Assembly: GCF_037076455.1 (NCBI RefSeq) | Contig: NZ_AP028679.1 | Coordinates: 449,501 to 513,500 of the forward strand | Length of the DNA: 64,000 nt | Direction of reading: 5' to 3' | Source: Desulfoferula mesophila | GTDB lineage: Bacteria; Desulfobacterota; Desulfarculia; Desulfarculales; Desulfarculaceae | Shown: piece after piece, positions 24,301 to 31,767 of the stretch | How the letters are laid out: each line of letters opens with the position of its first letter | How positions within the stretch are numbered: the stretch's first letter is position 1 | Notes under the pieces: generated by a model | Seen by the model: the letters and a program-made list of their open reading frames with translations, nothing else | The model's database searches: none | What the model was told of the DNA's origin: nothing | Program-made: the position numbers and the translations under genes

Positions 24301-26146
24301 GGTAAGTCTGGTTTGGGTGGCGACGCCGGGCCTCGAAGAGTTGGACCCGGCCCAGGTGGCCCAGTCCGCCGGCATGGTCCTGGATAAAGGCGGCCTCTTG
24401 GAGGCGGCGGTGGTGACCACCAGCCGGGAGCAGGCCCCCCGCCAGGTGTTGCAACGGCTGGTGGGCTTGCCGGTGACCTGGCTGGAGCTGGCGGCCGAGG
24501 TGGGCGGCGGGCCCCAGCCCCATCGCCTGGCCCGGGCGGCGGCGGCGGTTTCCCGCGCCGCCGGGCGGGCGGCCAAGGCCACCCTGCCCCCGGTGTACGC
24601 CCCCCAGCCCGCCCAGAGCGTGCTGGTGGCCGGCGCGGGCCTGAGCGCGGTGGCCGCGGCCTGGGAGGCGGCGGCCCTGGGCCATCCGGTCACCCTGGCC
24701 ACCCCCTGGGAGGCGGCCCACCAGGCCGGGGAAGACGACGACCCCGAGGCGGTGAGCCTCTTGGCCGCCCAGCTCCCGGCCCAGGTTGAGACCCTGCCCG
24801 GTTGCGAGCTGACCCGCCTCACCGGCGGGGCGGGCGGTTTCCAGGCCTGGCTTTCGGCCGCGGGCGAGACGCCCCAAACCTTTGGCGCGGTGTTTTTGGC
24901 CCCGCCCGGCGAGCTCACGGTGGGCTGCGAGGTGGCCGGCCTGGACCCGGAGCTGTGCCGCCCGGTGAGCGAGCTGAACCCCGAGGAGTACGAGGGGCCA
25001 ACGGACGGCTGGCTGCACGTGGCCGTCATGGCCGGCACGGCCCAAGCGGTGCCTTCCTACAGTTTCAGCGCCGCCCTGGAGGCGGCCCTGGCCCTGGCCC
25101 GGCGGCCCCGGGTGCAGGTGACCCTGTTGTTCAGCGAGGCCCGGGTGGCGACGCCCGGCGGAGAGCGGCTCTTCCGCGACTGCCGCGAGGCCGGGGTGCT
25201 CCTGGCCCGGGTGGCGCCCGGCGGGCTCACGGTGCGCGAGAGCGGCCGTGAGCTGGCCTGGCTCGATCCCCTGTTGGGCGAGGAGCTGGCGCTGGCCCCG
25301 GCGGCGATGATTTTGGCTCAACAGGCCACGGCCCCGCGTCCCGCCTGGCTGGACAACGAGCTGATCGTCAAGCCCTGGGAGGAACTGGTGCCCGAGAACC
25401 CCCGTCTGGCCGGGGGGCGCACCAGCCGCACCGGGTTCTACCTAACCGGCGCCCTGCGGGGCACCGCGCCCGGCCCCGAGCGCCGGGACGAGGCCGCCTC
25501 GGCCGCCGCCGCCATGCAGGAGGTGCTGGGCGGCAGGGTGGTGCCCATGCCCGCGGTGCGCGACGCCTACTGCGCCAGTTGCCTCACCTGCGTGCGCACC
25601 TGTCCCCACGGCGTGCCGCGCTACGTGGAAGACCATATCCGCTGCGCCCCGGCCGCCTGCGTGGCCTGCGGGGCCTGCGCGGCCGAGTGCCCGGCCGAGG
25701 CCATCGCCCCGCCGAGCTGGGGCAACCCGGAGATGTTCTCCGGCCTGGAGTGGGGCCTCGGGCTGGCGCCGGAGCCCAAGATGGTGCTCTTCGCCTGCTC
25801 CGCCTCGGGCATGCCCGCCGTGGGTTCCCTGTCGGCCGAGGGACACCAGTGGCCCGCCGGGCTGCTGATATACCCCCTGGTCTGCGCCGCCCGCATGAGC
25901 CAGGTGTTGTTGCTCAAGGCCCTGGAACTGGGGGCCAAGCGGGTGTTGGTGGCCGGCTGCCATCCGGGCAACTGCCGCTCGGTGAGCGGCAACCACAAGG
26001 CCATGGCCAAGATCGCCGCCCTGCAAGGCGACCTGGCCGCGCTGGGCCTGCCCACCGACGCGGTGCGTTTCCTGCCCCTGGCCGCCAACCAGACCAGGGA
26101 GCTGGCCCAAGAGGTGGCCCGGATGGCCAAGGAGGCCCAGGAATGA
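24293..26146 (+). CDS. HdrA-like protein with ferredoxin and MvhD domains
   Basis: A 617-residue fusion. The N-terminal 400 residues look like a degenerate HdrA flavin fold: a glycine motif VLVAGAGLSAVAAAWEA is present near 105-120, but the strand end lacks the usual acidic residue. Two [4Fe-4S] motifs follow at about 426-468 (CASCLTCVRTCP and CVACGACAAECP). The last 120 residues are an MvhD/FlpD domain (FACSASG, then GCHPGNCRSVSGN), which in methanogens links hydrogenase or formate dehydrogenase to HdrA by a [2Fe-2S] cluster. It overlaps the previous gene by 8 bases and the next by 4. This is the likely electron hub of the complex. Confidence 0.82.
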   Translation: MAKVSLVWVATPGLEELDPAQVAQSAGMVLDKGGLLEAAVVTTSREQAPRQVLQRLVGLPVTWLELAAEVGGGPQPHRLARAAAAVSRAAGRAAKATLPPVYAPQPAQSVLVAGAGLSAVAAAWEAAALGHPVTLATPWEAAHQAGEDDDPEAVSLLAAQLPAQVETLPGCELTRLTGGAGGFQAWLSAAGETPQTFGAVFLAPPGELTVGCEVAGLDPELCRPVSELNPEEYEGPTDGWLHVAVMAGTAQAVPSYSFSAALEAALALARRPRVQVTLLFSEARVATPGGERLFRDCREAGVLLARVAPGGLTVRESGRELAWLDPLLGEELALAPAAMILAQQATAPRPAWLDNELIVKPWEELVPENPRLAGGRTSRTGFYLTGALRGTAPGPERRDEAASAAAAMQEVLGGRVVPMPAVRDAYCASCLTCVRTCPHGVPRYVEDHIRCAPAACVACGACAAECPAEAIAPPSWGNPEMFSGLEWGLGLAPEPKMVLFACSASGMPAVGSLSAEGHQWPAGLLIYPLVCAARMSQVLLLKALELGAKRVLVAGCHPGNCRSVSGNHKAMAKIAALQGDLAALGLPTDAVRFLPLAANQTRELAQEVARMAKEAQE

Positions 26147-26646
26147 GCGTGCGCCTCAACGATTGCGATCCCGGCTTCAAGCACGAGGTGGCCGCCGAGC
26201 CCGGCAGCGAGGGCATCCGCGCCTGTTTCGCCTGCGCCGCCTGCAGCGCCCGCTGCCCGGTGGGGGCCAACCGGCCGGACTACGACCCCCGCCGCCTCAT
26301 CCGCCTGACCCTGTTGGGCCGGCGCGAGGAGGTCCTGGCCTCGCCGCTCATCTGGCTGTGCTCCTCCTGCTATTCCTGCGGCGAGGTCTGCCCCCAGCAG
26401 GTGCGCTTCACCGAGGTGCTCACGGCCATCAAGAACATCGCCGCCCGGGAGGGGCACGCCCCGCCCTCGGCCAAGGTGACCGCCGAGCTGTTGGCCAAGC
26501 AGGGACGCCTGCTGGAGATCACCGAGTTCGAAAACCAAAAACGCGCCGACCTGGGGCTGCCCCCGGTGGAACAGCGCCCCGGCGACTTCCAGGCCATCCT
26601 GGGGATAGAGCCAGACCAGGGCGAGGCCGGAGAGGAGCCGCGATGA
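26143..26646 (+). CDS. hdrC: Heterodisulfide reductase subunit C-like iron-sulfur protein
   Basis: A 167-residue soluble HdrC with two [4Fe-4S] sites: C28/C31/C34/C38 (CFACAACSARCP) and C73/C76/C79/C83 (CSSCYSCGEVCP). In known HdrABC complexes it passes electrons from HdrA to the HdrB active site. It overlaps its neighbours on both sides by ATGA, so it is stoichiometrically coupled. The length is slightly shorter than methanogen HdrC but normal for bacterial versions. Confidence 0.92.
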   Translation: MSVRLNDCDPGFKHEVAAEPGSEGIRACFACAACSARCPVGANRPDYDPRRLIRLTLLGRREEVLASPLIWLCSSCYSCGEVCPQQVRFTEVLTAIKNIAAREGHAPPSAKVTAELLAKQGRLLEITEFENQKRADLGLPPVEQRPGDFQAILGIEPDQGEAGEEPR

Positions 26647-27518
26647 AGGCGCTGTTGTTCTTGGGCTGCACCGTGCCGGTGCGCAATCTCAACTACGAGG
26701 TGAGCGCCCGCAAGGTGTGCGAGGCCCTGGGGGTGGAGCTGGTGGACGACGCGGCCCTGGCCTGTTGCGGCTACCCCCTCAAGGGCACCGACCAGGCCCA
26801 CGCCCTGACCATCGCCGCCCGGGCCCTGGCCCAGGCCAGGGGCCACGATTTGCCCCTGGTGGCCCTGTGCTCGGCCTGCGCGGGCACCCTGGCCGAGGCC
26901 GAGCATCGTCTAAGCCACAACCCAGAGGAAGTGGCGCGGGTCAACGCCGAGCTGGCTCCCCTGGGCCTGGAGTACGCCCCCGGAGTGCGGGTGACCCACC
27001 TGGTGCGCTATCTGCTGGAGGAGGTGGGCCTGGAGGCCATCAAGGCCAAGATGACCCGTGACCTGAGCGAGTTCACCTTCGCCCCCCACTACGGCTGCCA
27101 CTACCTGAAGCCCTCGGAGACCATCGGCGGCCTGGACGACCCCGAGGCCCCCACCAGCATGGGGGCGCTCATCGAGGCCACCGGGGCCAAGGTGGACAAT
27201 TACCCCCGGCTCAAGGACTGCTGCGGGGGCGGGGTGTTGGGGGCCGACGAGGAGCTGGCCGGGGCGCTGGCCGGGGCCAAGCTGGCCGAGCTCGACGCCC
27301 GCCAGGTGACCGCCATGGCCCTGGTGTGCCCCTTTTGCAACGTGATGTACGAGGGCCAGCAAAAAGCCATCGCCAAGCGCATGGACACCAAGTTCAAGGT
27401 GCCGGTGGTCTACCTTACCCAAATTCTGGGCCTGGGCCTGGGAATGACGCCCGATGAGCTGGGTTTCAAGCTCAACCGTTCCAAGCCCAAGGAGCTGTTG
27501 GCCGCCTTTAAGGAGTAG
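26643..27518 (+). CDS. hdrB: Heterodisulfide reductase subunit B-like CCG-domain protein
   Basis: A 291-residue protein with two CCG domains. The first has GCTVPVRN, ACCGYPLKG and CSACAGT; the second has GCHYLKP, DCCGGGVLG and CPFCNVMY. In HdrB these ligate two noncubane [4Fe-4S] clusters that cleave a disulfide. Both motifs look intact, so a disulfide or other thiol-level substrate reduction is plausible; sulfate reducers have no CoM-S-S-CoB, so the natural partner may be DsrC-like or another small thiol carrier. The next gene encodes a lipoyl carrier, which is a candidate substrate. Confidence 0.93.
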   Translation: MKALLFLGCTVPVRNLNYEVSARKVCEALGVELVDDAALACCGYPLKGTDQAHALTIAARALAQARGHDLPLVALCSACAGTLAEAEHRLSHNPEEVARVNAELAPLGLEYAPGVRVTHLVRYLLEEVGLEAIKAKMTRDLSEFTFAPHYGCHYLKPSETIGGLDDPEAPTSMGALIEATGAKVDNYPRLKDCCGGGVLGADEELAGALAGAKLAELDARQVTAMALVCPFCNVMYEGQQKAIAKRMDTKFKVPVVYLTQILGLGLGMTPDELGFKLNRSKPKELLAAFKE

Positions 27519-27628
27519 GAGGGTGGCGGCGGCGGGGGCGATGCTATAAGAAAAAGCTTTGGCCGGGTTGTCGGCGTTCGGATTGTATTAAGACGCCCCC
27601 ACGGGGGCTGGCCAGGAGGAAGGCGTCC

Positions 27629-28057
27629 ATGGAAGTAGGCGGCTATAATTTTCCCGACGATCTCTACTATGACCAGAACCATTACTGGGCCAAGGTGGAG
27701 GGCGGCGTGGTGATAATGGGCACCACCGACCTCACCCAAAAACTGGCCGGCGAGATCACCTTCGTGGACGTGCCCGAGGAGGGCGACGAGGTGACCCAGG
27801 GCAAGCCCTTCGGCTCCATCGAGAGCGGCAAATGGGTGGGCCGGGTCTACGCCGTGGTCTCCGGCGAGGTGGCCGAGGGCAACGAGGAGTTGGAGGACGA
27901 GCCCGAGCTGATCAACTCCGACTGCTACGGCGATGGCTGGATCTGCAAGATCACCCCCGGCGATCTTGCCGGCGACCTGTCCAAGCTGATGCAGGGCGAG
28001 GCCTACAAGGAGTGGGTGGCCGCCGAGATCGCAAAGATGGAAAAGGACCAGGCCTAG
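27629..28057 (+). CDS. GcvH-like lipoyl carrier protein
   Basis: A 142-residue protein of the glycine cleavage H family. The barrel and lipoyl hairpin are seen in YWAKVEGGVVIMGTTDLTQKLAGEITFVD (given as landmarks YWAKVEGG and FVDVPEEGDEV), and the lipoylated lysine lies in IESGKWVG, where the usual form is ESVKA. AGGAGG sits 9 nt before the ATG. No glycine cleavage P or T gene is nearby; its neighbours are hdrB and the GlcD-GlcF fusion. In sulfur oxidizers a related lipoate-binding protein works with the sHdr complex. By analogy this carrier may exchange electrons or sulfur groups with the Hdr proteins here. Confidence 0.88.
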   Translation: MEVGGYNFPDDLYYDQNHYWAKVEGGVVIMGTTDLTQKLAGEITFVDVPEEGDEVTQGKPFGSIESGKWVGRVYAVVSGEVAEGNEELEDEPELINSDCYGDGWICKITPGDLAGDLSKLMQGEAYKEWVAAEIAKMEKDQA

Positions 28058-28153
28058 GCGTGCTGGCCGTGCGTCAACATCGATATTTGTGCGCAGCCGT
28101 GGGGAGCCGGGGCCTTTGGCCCCGCACCTATGGCCTGCGATAGGATCGCTTGA

Positions 28154-28186
28154 GGCGGGGAGGGGACCCACACCCTCCCCGCCCGC
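28154..28186 (+). terminator. GC-rich terminator after the lipoyl carrier gene
   Basis: An 11-bp perfect stem (28154-28164 with 28173-28183), followed by CGCTGTTTAG. The T-run is short. It would separate the Hdr/lipoyl transcript from the GlcD-GlcF gene, at least partly. Confidence 0.65.
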
Positions 28187-28433
28187 TGTTTAGCGCCGGT
28201 CCCGTCTGTTGAACGGGCCGGAGGCTTGTCGACCGGTAATTTAGGATTCACGCGGCCCCCGCCGGACAAGCGCCGGCGCATCAGGGGCGGGGTTGCCCCG
28301 CAGGCCCCGGCCCCGCCGGGCCGCCGCGAAACTGGGCCCGAAGGCCCAGCCCCAGCCACGTCGAGACCCGAGCATTGCCCGCCGTTTCGGAGAGGAGGCC
28401 GAAGCGGCAAGGCGCGCCGGGACAGGAGGAGTC
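28187..28433 (+). ncRNA. Candidate structured 5' leader of the GlcD-GlcF gene (unassigned)
   Basis: This 250-nt noncoding stretch holds several compact hairpins in order. CCCGT pairs with ACGGG near 28201-28217. GCCGG (28261-28265) pairs with CCGGC (28273-28277). CGGGG-TTG-CCCCG (28288-28300) is nested in GGGG/CCCC. CTGGGCC-CGAA-GGCCCAG (28332-28349) is enclosed by CGAAAC (28327-28332) and GTTTCG (28384-28389), sharing one base. It ends in AGGAGG before the start codon. The density of perfect stems and the tetraloop suggests a structured RNA, but I cannot match a known riboswitch class. Confidence 0.4.
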
Positions 28434-31022
28434 ATGGAGATCAACCAGAAGCTTGTGGAGATCGTGGGGGAGGAGAACGTAGTCACCAACCCGGCCGACT
28501 GCCAGGCCTACAGCCGGGACATGTCGGTGCACATGGCCCCGCCCCAGGTGATGGTATTCGCCGAGACCACCGAGCAGGTGAGCGCCATCCTGGCCGCCTG
28601 TAACGAGGCCGGGGTGCCGGTGATCGCCCGGGGCGGCGGCACCAGCGTGACCGGCGCGGCCCTGGCCCCCAAGGGCGGGGTGCTCTTGAACCTCATCCGC
28701 ATGAACAAGATCCTGGAGATCAACCTGCCCGACCACTACGCCAGGGTGCAGTGCGGCGTGGTCTGCGGGGCGCTTAACGCGGCGGTGGCCGAAAAGGGCT
28801 TCTTCTTCCCGCCCGATCCGGGCAGCGCGGGCATCGCCACCATCGGCGGCATGATCAACACCAACGCCAGCGGCATCCGGGCGGTGAAGTACGGCACCAC
28901 CAAGGATTACGTCATGGCGCTCAAGGTGGTGCTGGCCGACGGGCGCGTTCTGGACACCGGGTCCAAGGCGCCCAAGACTTCCAGCGGCTACAACCTGTCC
29001 CAGCTCTTCTGCGCCTCGGAGGGCACCCTGGGGGTGATCACCGAGGCTACCATGAAGATCCTGCCCGCTCCGGCCTACGCCATCAGCGCCCGCCTGGAGT
29101 TCCCGGACATCCAGACCGCCGGCGACGCGGTGACCGAGATGCTCACCTCCGGGGTGCCCATCGCCACCTGCGAGATTTTGGACAACGTGTCCATCGCGGT
29201 GTTGGCCAAGGCCATCGACCTCAAGGTGGCCGAGGGCGTGGGCTGCATGATCATGCTGGAGTTGGACGGCCACCGCGCGGCGGTGGAGGACTACGTCAAG
29301 CAGGTAGACGACATCGCGGGCAAGCACAGCCTGATCGGCGCCAAGTGGACCGACGACCCGGTGGAAAAGGCCCCCCTGTGGGAGGCCCGCCACCGCCTGG
29401 TGCCGGCCATGAGCCGCCTCAAGCCCGGCTATCGCCTGGTGCCTTTGATGGAAGACTTCGGGGTGCCCATGACCAAGATCCCCGAGACCATCCGCCAGAT
29501 CCAGGCCATCGGTGAAAAGCACGGCTTCCCCATCGCCACCTTCGGCCACATCGGCGACGGCAACCTGCACGCCACCTTCATCATGGACGTGAAAAAGTCC
29601 GACGAGTGGGAGGCGGTCAAGAAGATCGTCTTGGAGTTCGTGGAGCTCACCGCGGCCATGGAAGGCACCATGAGCGCCGAGCACGGCCTGGGCATGGCCA
29701 AAGCCCCGGTGATCGTCAAGGAGCTGGGGGCCACCGGCCTGGAGGTGATGCAGACCATCAAGGACGCCATGGACCCCAAGGGGGTGCTCAACCCCGGCAA
29801 GCTGGGCCTGAGGGGCTCCATCGAGGATGTCTACGACACCAGCGGCTTCGAACCCCTGCGCCTGCAAACGGGCGAGGTCAACACCTTCGGCGAGGTGGAC
29901 AACGAGATCGTGGCCTGCATCCAGTGCGGCTTCTGCCGCCTGGGCTGCCCCACCTACGCCCAGACCGACCTGGAGTCCATGAACGCCAAGGGGCGCATCA
30001 CCCTGGCCTTCAGCCTGCTGGCCGGGCACATGCAGCCCTCGGTGGAGATGGCAGACCGTTTGTACAAGTGCATGCTCTGCCTGAACTGCAAATACACCTG
30101 CCCGGCCCAGATCAACCTGGCCGCCGTGGTGCAGGCCGCCCGCAAGCGCCTGGTGGAAACCGGCTACCTGCCCGAGATATTCGTCAAGCTCATGAGCGAC
30201 ATGGTGGAGGCGGGCAACCCCTTCAGCATGCCCCGCGACACCCGCACCGACTCCTACCCCGTGGGCTATGAGCCCAAGCCGGGCGCCGACACCCTGCTGC
30301 ACCTGGGCTGCGTGGCCTCTTACCAGGACGTGAAGATCATCCCCGCGGTGATGAAGATCCTGGACGCGGCGGGTATAGAGTTCACTACCCTGGGCAAGGA
30401 AGAAAACTGCTGCGGCTACCTGGCCTATTTGGTGGGGGACATGGAAACCTTCCACACCGTGGCCGCGGCCAATGACAAGATTTTCAAGGAGCAGGGGGTG
30501 AACACCCTGCTCACCACCTGCGCGGGCTGCTACAAGACCTTCGAGGACGTCTATCCCCACCAGGGCCACGGCGACGGCTACAAGCCCGAGCACGTGGTGT
30601 TCCTGCTGGAAAGGCTCATCAACGAGGGCAAGCTGAGCTTCGAGCCCGACGGCAAGCCCATGAAGGCCATCTACCACGACCCCTGCGACCTGGGCCGCCA
30701 CCTGGGGGTGTACGAACCGCCCCGCGAGGTGATCAAGGCCCTGCCGGGGGTGGAGCTCTTGGAGTTCCCCCAGAACCGCACCCTGGCCAAGTGCTGCGGC
30801 GGCGGCGGCGGGGTCAAGGCCTTTGCCAACGAGTTGGGCGGCGACATCGCCTTCGAGCGCATCAAGGTGGCCATCGCCCAGGGAGCGGACACCGTGGTCA
30901 GCGCCTGTCCCTCCTGCAAGAACTCCCTGAACCAGGCTGCGGCCCGGGCCCGCAAGGAAAAGCTGGGCAAGATAAAGGTGATGGACATCACCGAGCTGGT
31001 GGCTTCGCGCCTGGCCAAATAG
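28434..31022 (+). CDS. Fused GlcD-GlcF-type FAD/Fe-S 2-hydroxyacid (lactate/glycolate) dehydrogenase
   Basis: An 862-residue fusion. Residues about 35-215 form the PCMH-type FAD domain (PVIARGGGTSVTGAALAPKGG), followed by the FAD-oxidase C-terminal domain to about 460 (HIGDGNLHATF). Two [4Fe-4S] motifs lie near 495-556 (CIQCGFCRLGCP and CMLCLNCKYTCP). Two CCG domains end the protein (ENCCGY near 657, KCCGGGGG near 786, each with a later CxxC), as in GlpC/HdrD. Such fusions oxidise D-lactate, glycolate or another 2-hydroxyacid. The CCG half resembles HdrB, and the gene follows the Hdr/lipoyl operon, so it may feed electrons to it. Confidence 0.9.
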   Translation: MEINQKLVEIVGEENVVTNPADCQAYSRDMSVHMAPPQVMVFAETTEQVSAILAACNEAGVPVIARGGGTSVTGAALAPKGGVLLNLIRMNKILEINLPDHYARVQCGVVCGALNAAVAEKGFFFPPDPGSAGIATIGGMINTNASGIRAVKYGTTKDYVMALKVVLADGRVLDTGSKAPKTSSGYNLSQLFCASEGTLGVITEATMKILPAPAYAISARLEFPDIQTAGDAVTEMLTSGVPIATCEILDNVSIAVLAKAIDLKVAEGVGCMIMLELDGHRAAVEDYVKQVDDIAGKHSLIGAKWTDDPVEKAPLWEARHRLVPAMSRLKPGYRLVPLMEDFGVPMTKIPETIRQIQAIGEKHGFPIATFGHIGDGNLHATFIMDVKKSDEWEAVKKIVLEFVELTAAMEGTMSAEHGLGMAKAPVIVKELGATGLEVMQTIKDAMDPKGVLNPGKLGLRGSIEDVYDTSGFEPLRLQTGEVNTFGEVDNEIVACIQCGFCRLGCPTYAQTDLESMNAKGRITLAFSLLAGHMQPSVEMADRLYKCMLCLNCKYTCPAQINLAAVVQAARKRLVETGYLPEIFVKLMSDMVEAGNPFSMPRDTRTDSYPVGYEPKPGADTLLHLGCVASYQDVKIIPAVMKILDAAGIEFTTLGKEENCCGYLAYLVGDMETFHTVAAANDKIFKEQGVNTLLTTCAGCYKTFEDVYPHQGHGDGYKPEHVVFLLERLINEGKLSFEPDGKPMKAIYHDPCDLGRHLGVYEPPREVIKALPGVELLEFPQNRTLAKCCGGGGGVKAFANELGGDIAFERIKVAIAQGADTVVSACPSCKNSLNQAAARARKEKLGKIKVMDITELVASRLAK

Positions 31023-31046
31023 ACCCTAGACCTAGCCCTTGCCTGG

Positions 31047-31082
31047 GGCCGCCTCGCGTTTGGCGCGGGGCGGCCTCTTTTT
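31047..31082 (+). terminator. Rho-independent terminator after the GlcD-GlcF gene
   Basis: A 12-bp stem (31047-31058 with 31064-31075, one G-T pair) and a T-rich tail CTTTTT. It lies 25 nt after the stop codon. Confidence 0.92.
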
Positions 31083-31110
31083 AACTTCAGCCTGGATACG
31101 GACCTTGCCC

Positions 31111-31162
31111 CCGGCTTCGCCAGGCGGCGCCATGCTGCGTTGCGGGCGTCGCTCGACTCCCC
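31111..31162 (+). repeat. Palindromic intergenic element, copy C (left half only)
   Basis: It begins CCGGCTTCGCCAGGCGGC and continues with CTGCGTTGCGGGCGTCGCT, as in copies A and E, then diverges before the apical stem. No right arm follows within 200 bp. It is therefore a truncated copy. It lies downstream of the GlcD-GlcF terminator, with the same polarity as the others. The remaining gap to 31347 shows nothing else I can name. Confidence 0.75.
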
Positions 31163-31347
31163 AGGCATATGGAGCGAGAATCGTCGGCGATACGGTAACC
31201 TGCCCCGGCCTTTCGGTATCATTGCTCCAGGTTTCTTCGGCCCCGAGAAACCAACCCTCTGAATTACATAGCGTTTGTAAGTAAAAGCCGCTAGGCGACG
31301 CTTTTGCATGTTCCTGGCTGCCCACAGGAAGGGCAGGGGGAACACCG

Positions 31348-31755
31348 TTGAGTCGAATGATGGCGGCATGCTTGCTTTTGGGGCTGGAATTGGCCATGGG
31401 GTGCCTTGGTAGGGCGGTTAACCGGCCGCCCGGCCAGGGGACCTTTTTGGCCCCCGCCCCCGGTCCGCTTGCTGTTTGGGATTGGGTCTGGTTGTGGGTC
31501 TTGGCCGCGGGGGTGGCCCTGGGGCTGGCGCTGGCCGTGGGCCTGCGCCGGCGGCGGGTTCGGCGGGCCCGCCAGGCCGGGGCGGGCGGCCTCAGCCTGC
31601 GCGGCCTGGAGTCCCTGCAAGGGGCCCTGGCCCTGGTGGAGCAGGTGTTCACCGGCTGCCAGCAACGCATGAAGGTGGTGGATTTCGACGCCTGGGTGGC
31701 CAGGCGCCGCAAAAAGCGGGCGCAGCGGCAGGGGCCGCCGGAAGCCCAAGACTGA
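31348..31755 (+). CDS. Hypothetical two-helix membrane protein
   Basis: A 135-residue frame starting at TTG 31348 with AGGGGG 7 nt upstream. A hydrophobic N-terminal helix (about residues 4-18) and a second helix (VWLWVLAAGVALGLALAVGL, about 47-66) are followed by an Arg-rich stretch and a basic C-terminal helix (VARRRKKRAQR). The topology would put the basic tail in the cytoplasm. I recognise no family. It converges on the MFS transporter gene with 12 nt between. The alternative start is ATG 31357. Confidence 0.5.
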   Translation: MSRMMAACLLLGLELAMGCLGRAVNRPPGQGTFLAPAPGPLAVWDWVWLWVLAAGVALGLALAVGLRRRRVRRARQAGAGGLSLRGLESLQGALALVEQVFTGCQQRMKVVDFDAWVARRRKKRAQRQGPPEAQD

Positions 31756-31767
31756 AAATGCCGCCCG

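Noticed and set aside
27629-28057. Glycine cleavage system H protein
   Set aside because: The fold is right, but no P, T or L genes are present and the neighbours are Hdr-type genes. A dedicated carrier is more likely.
28187-28433. Cobalamin riboswitch in the GlcD-GlcF leader
   Set aside because: A CCGCGAAACTG segment and an AGCCAC...GAGACC segment loosely resemble the B12 box, but the conserved core elements and order are missing.
28281-30701. Long minus-strand open frame opposite the GlcD-GlcF gene
   Set aside because: The plus strand has FAD, ferredoxin and CCG motifs in order; the antisense product has none.
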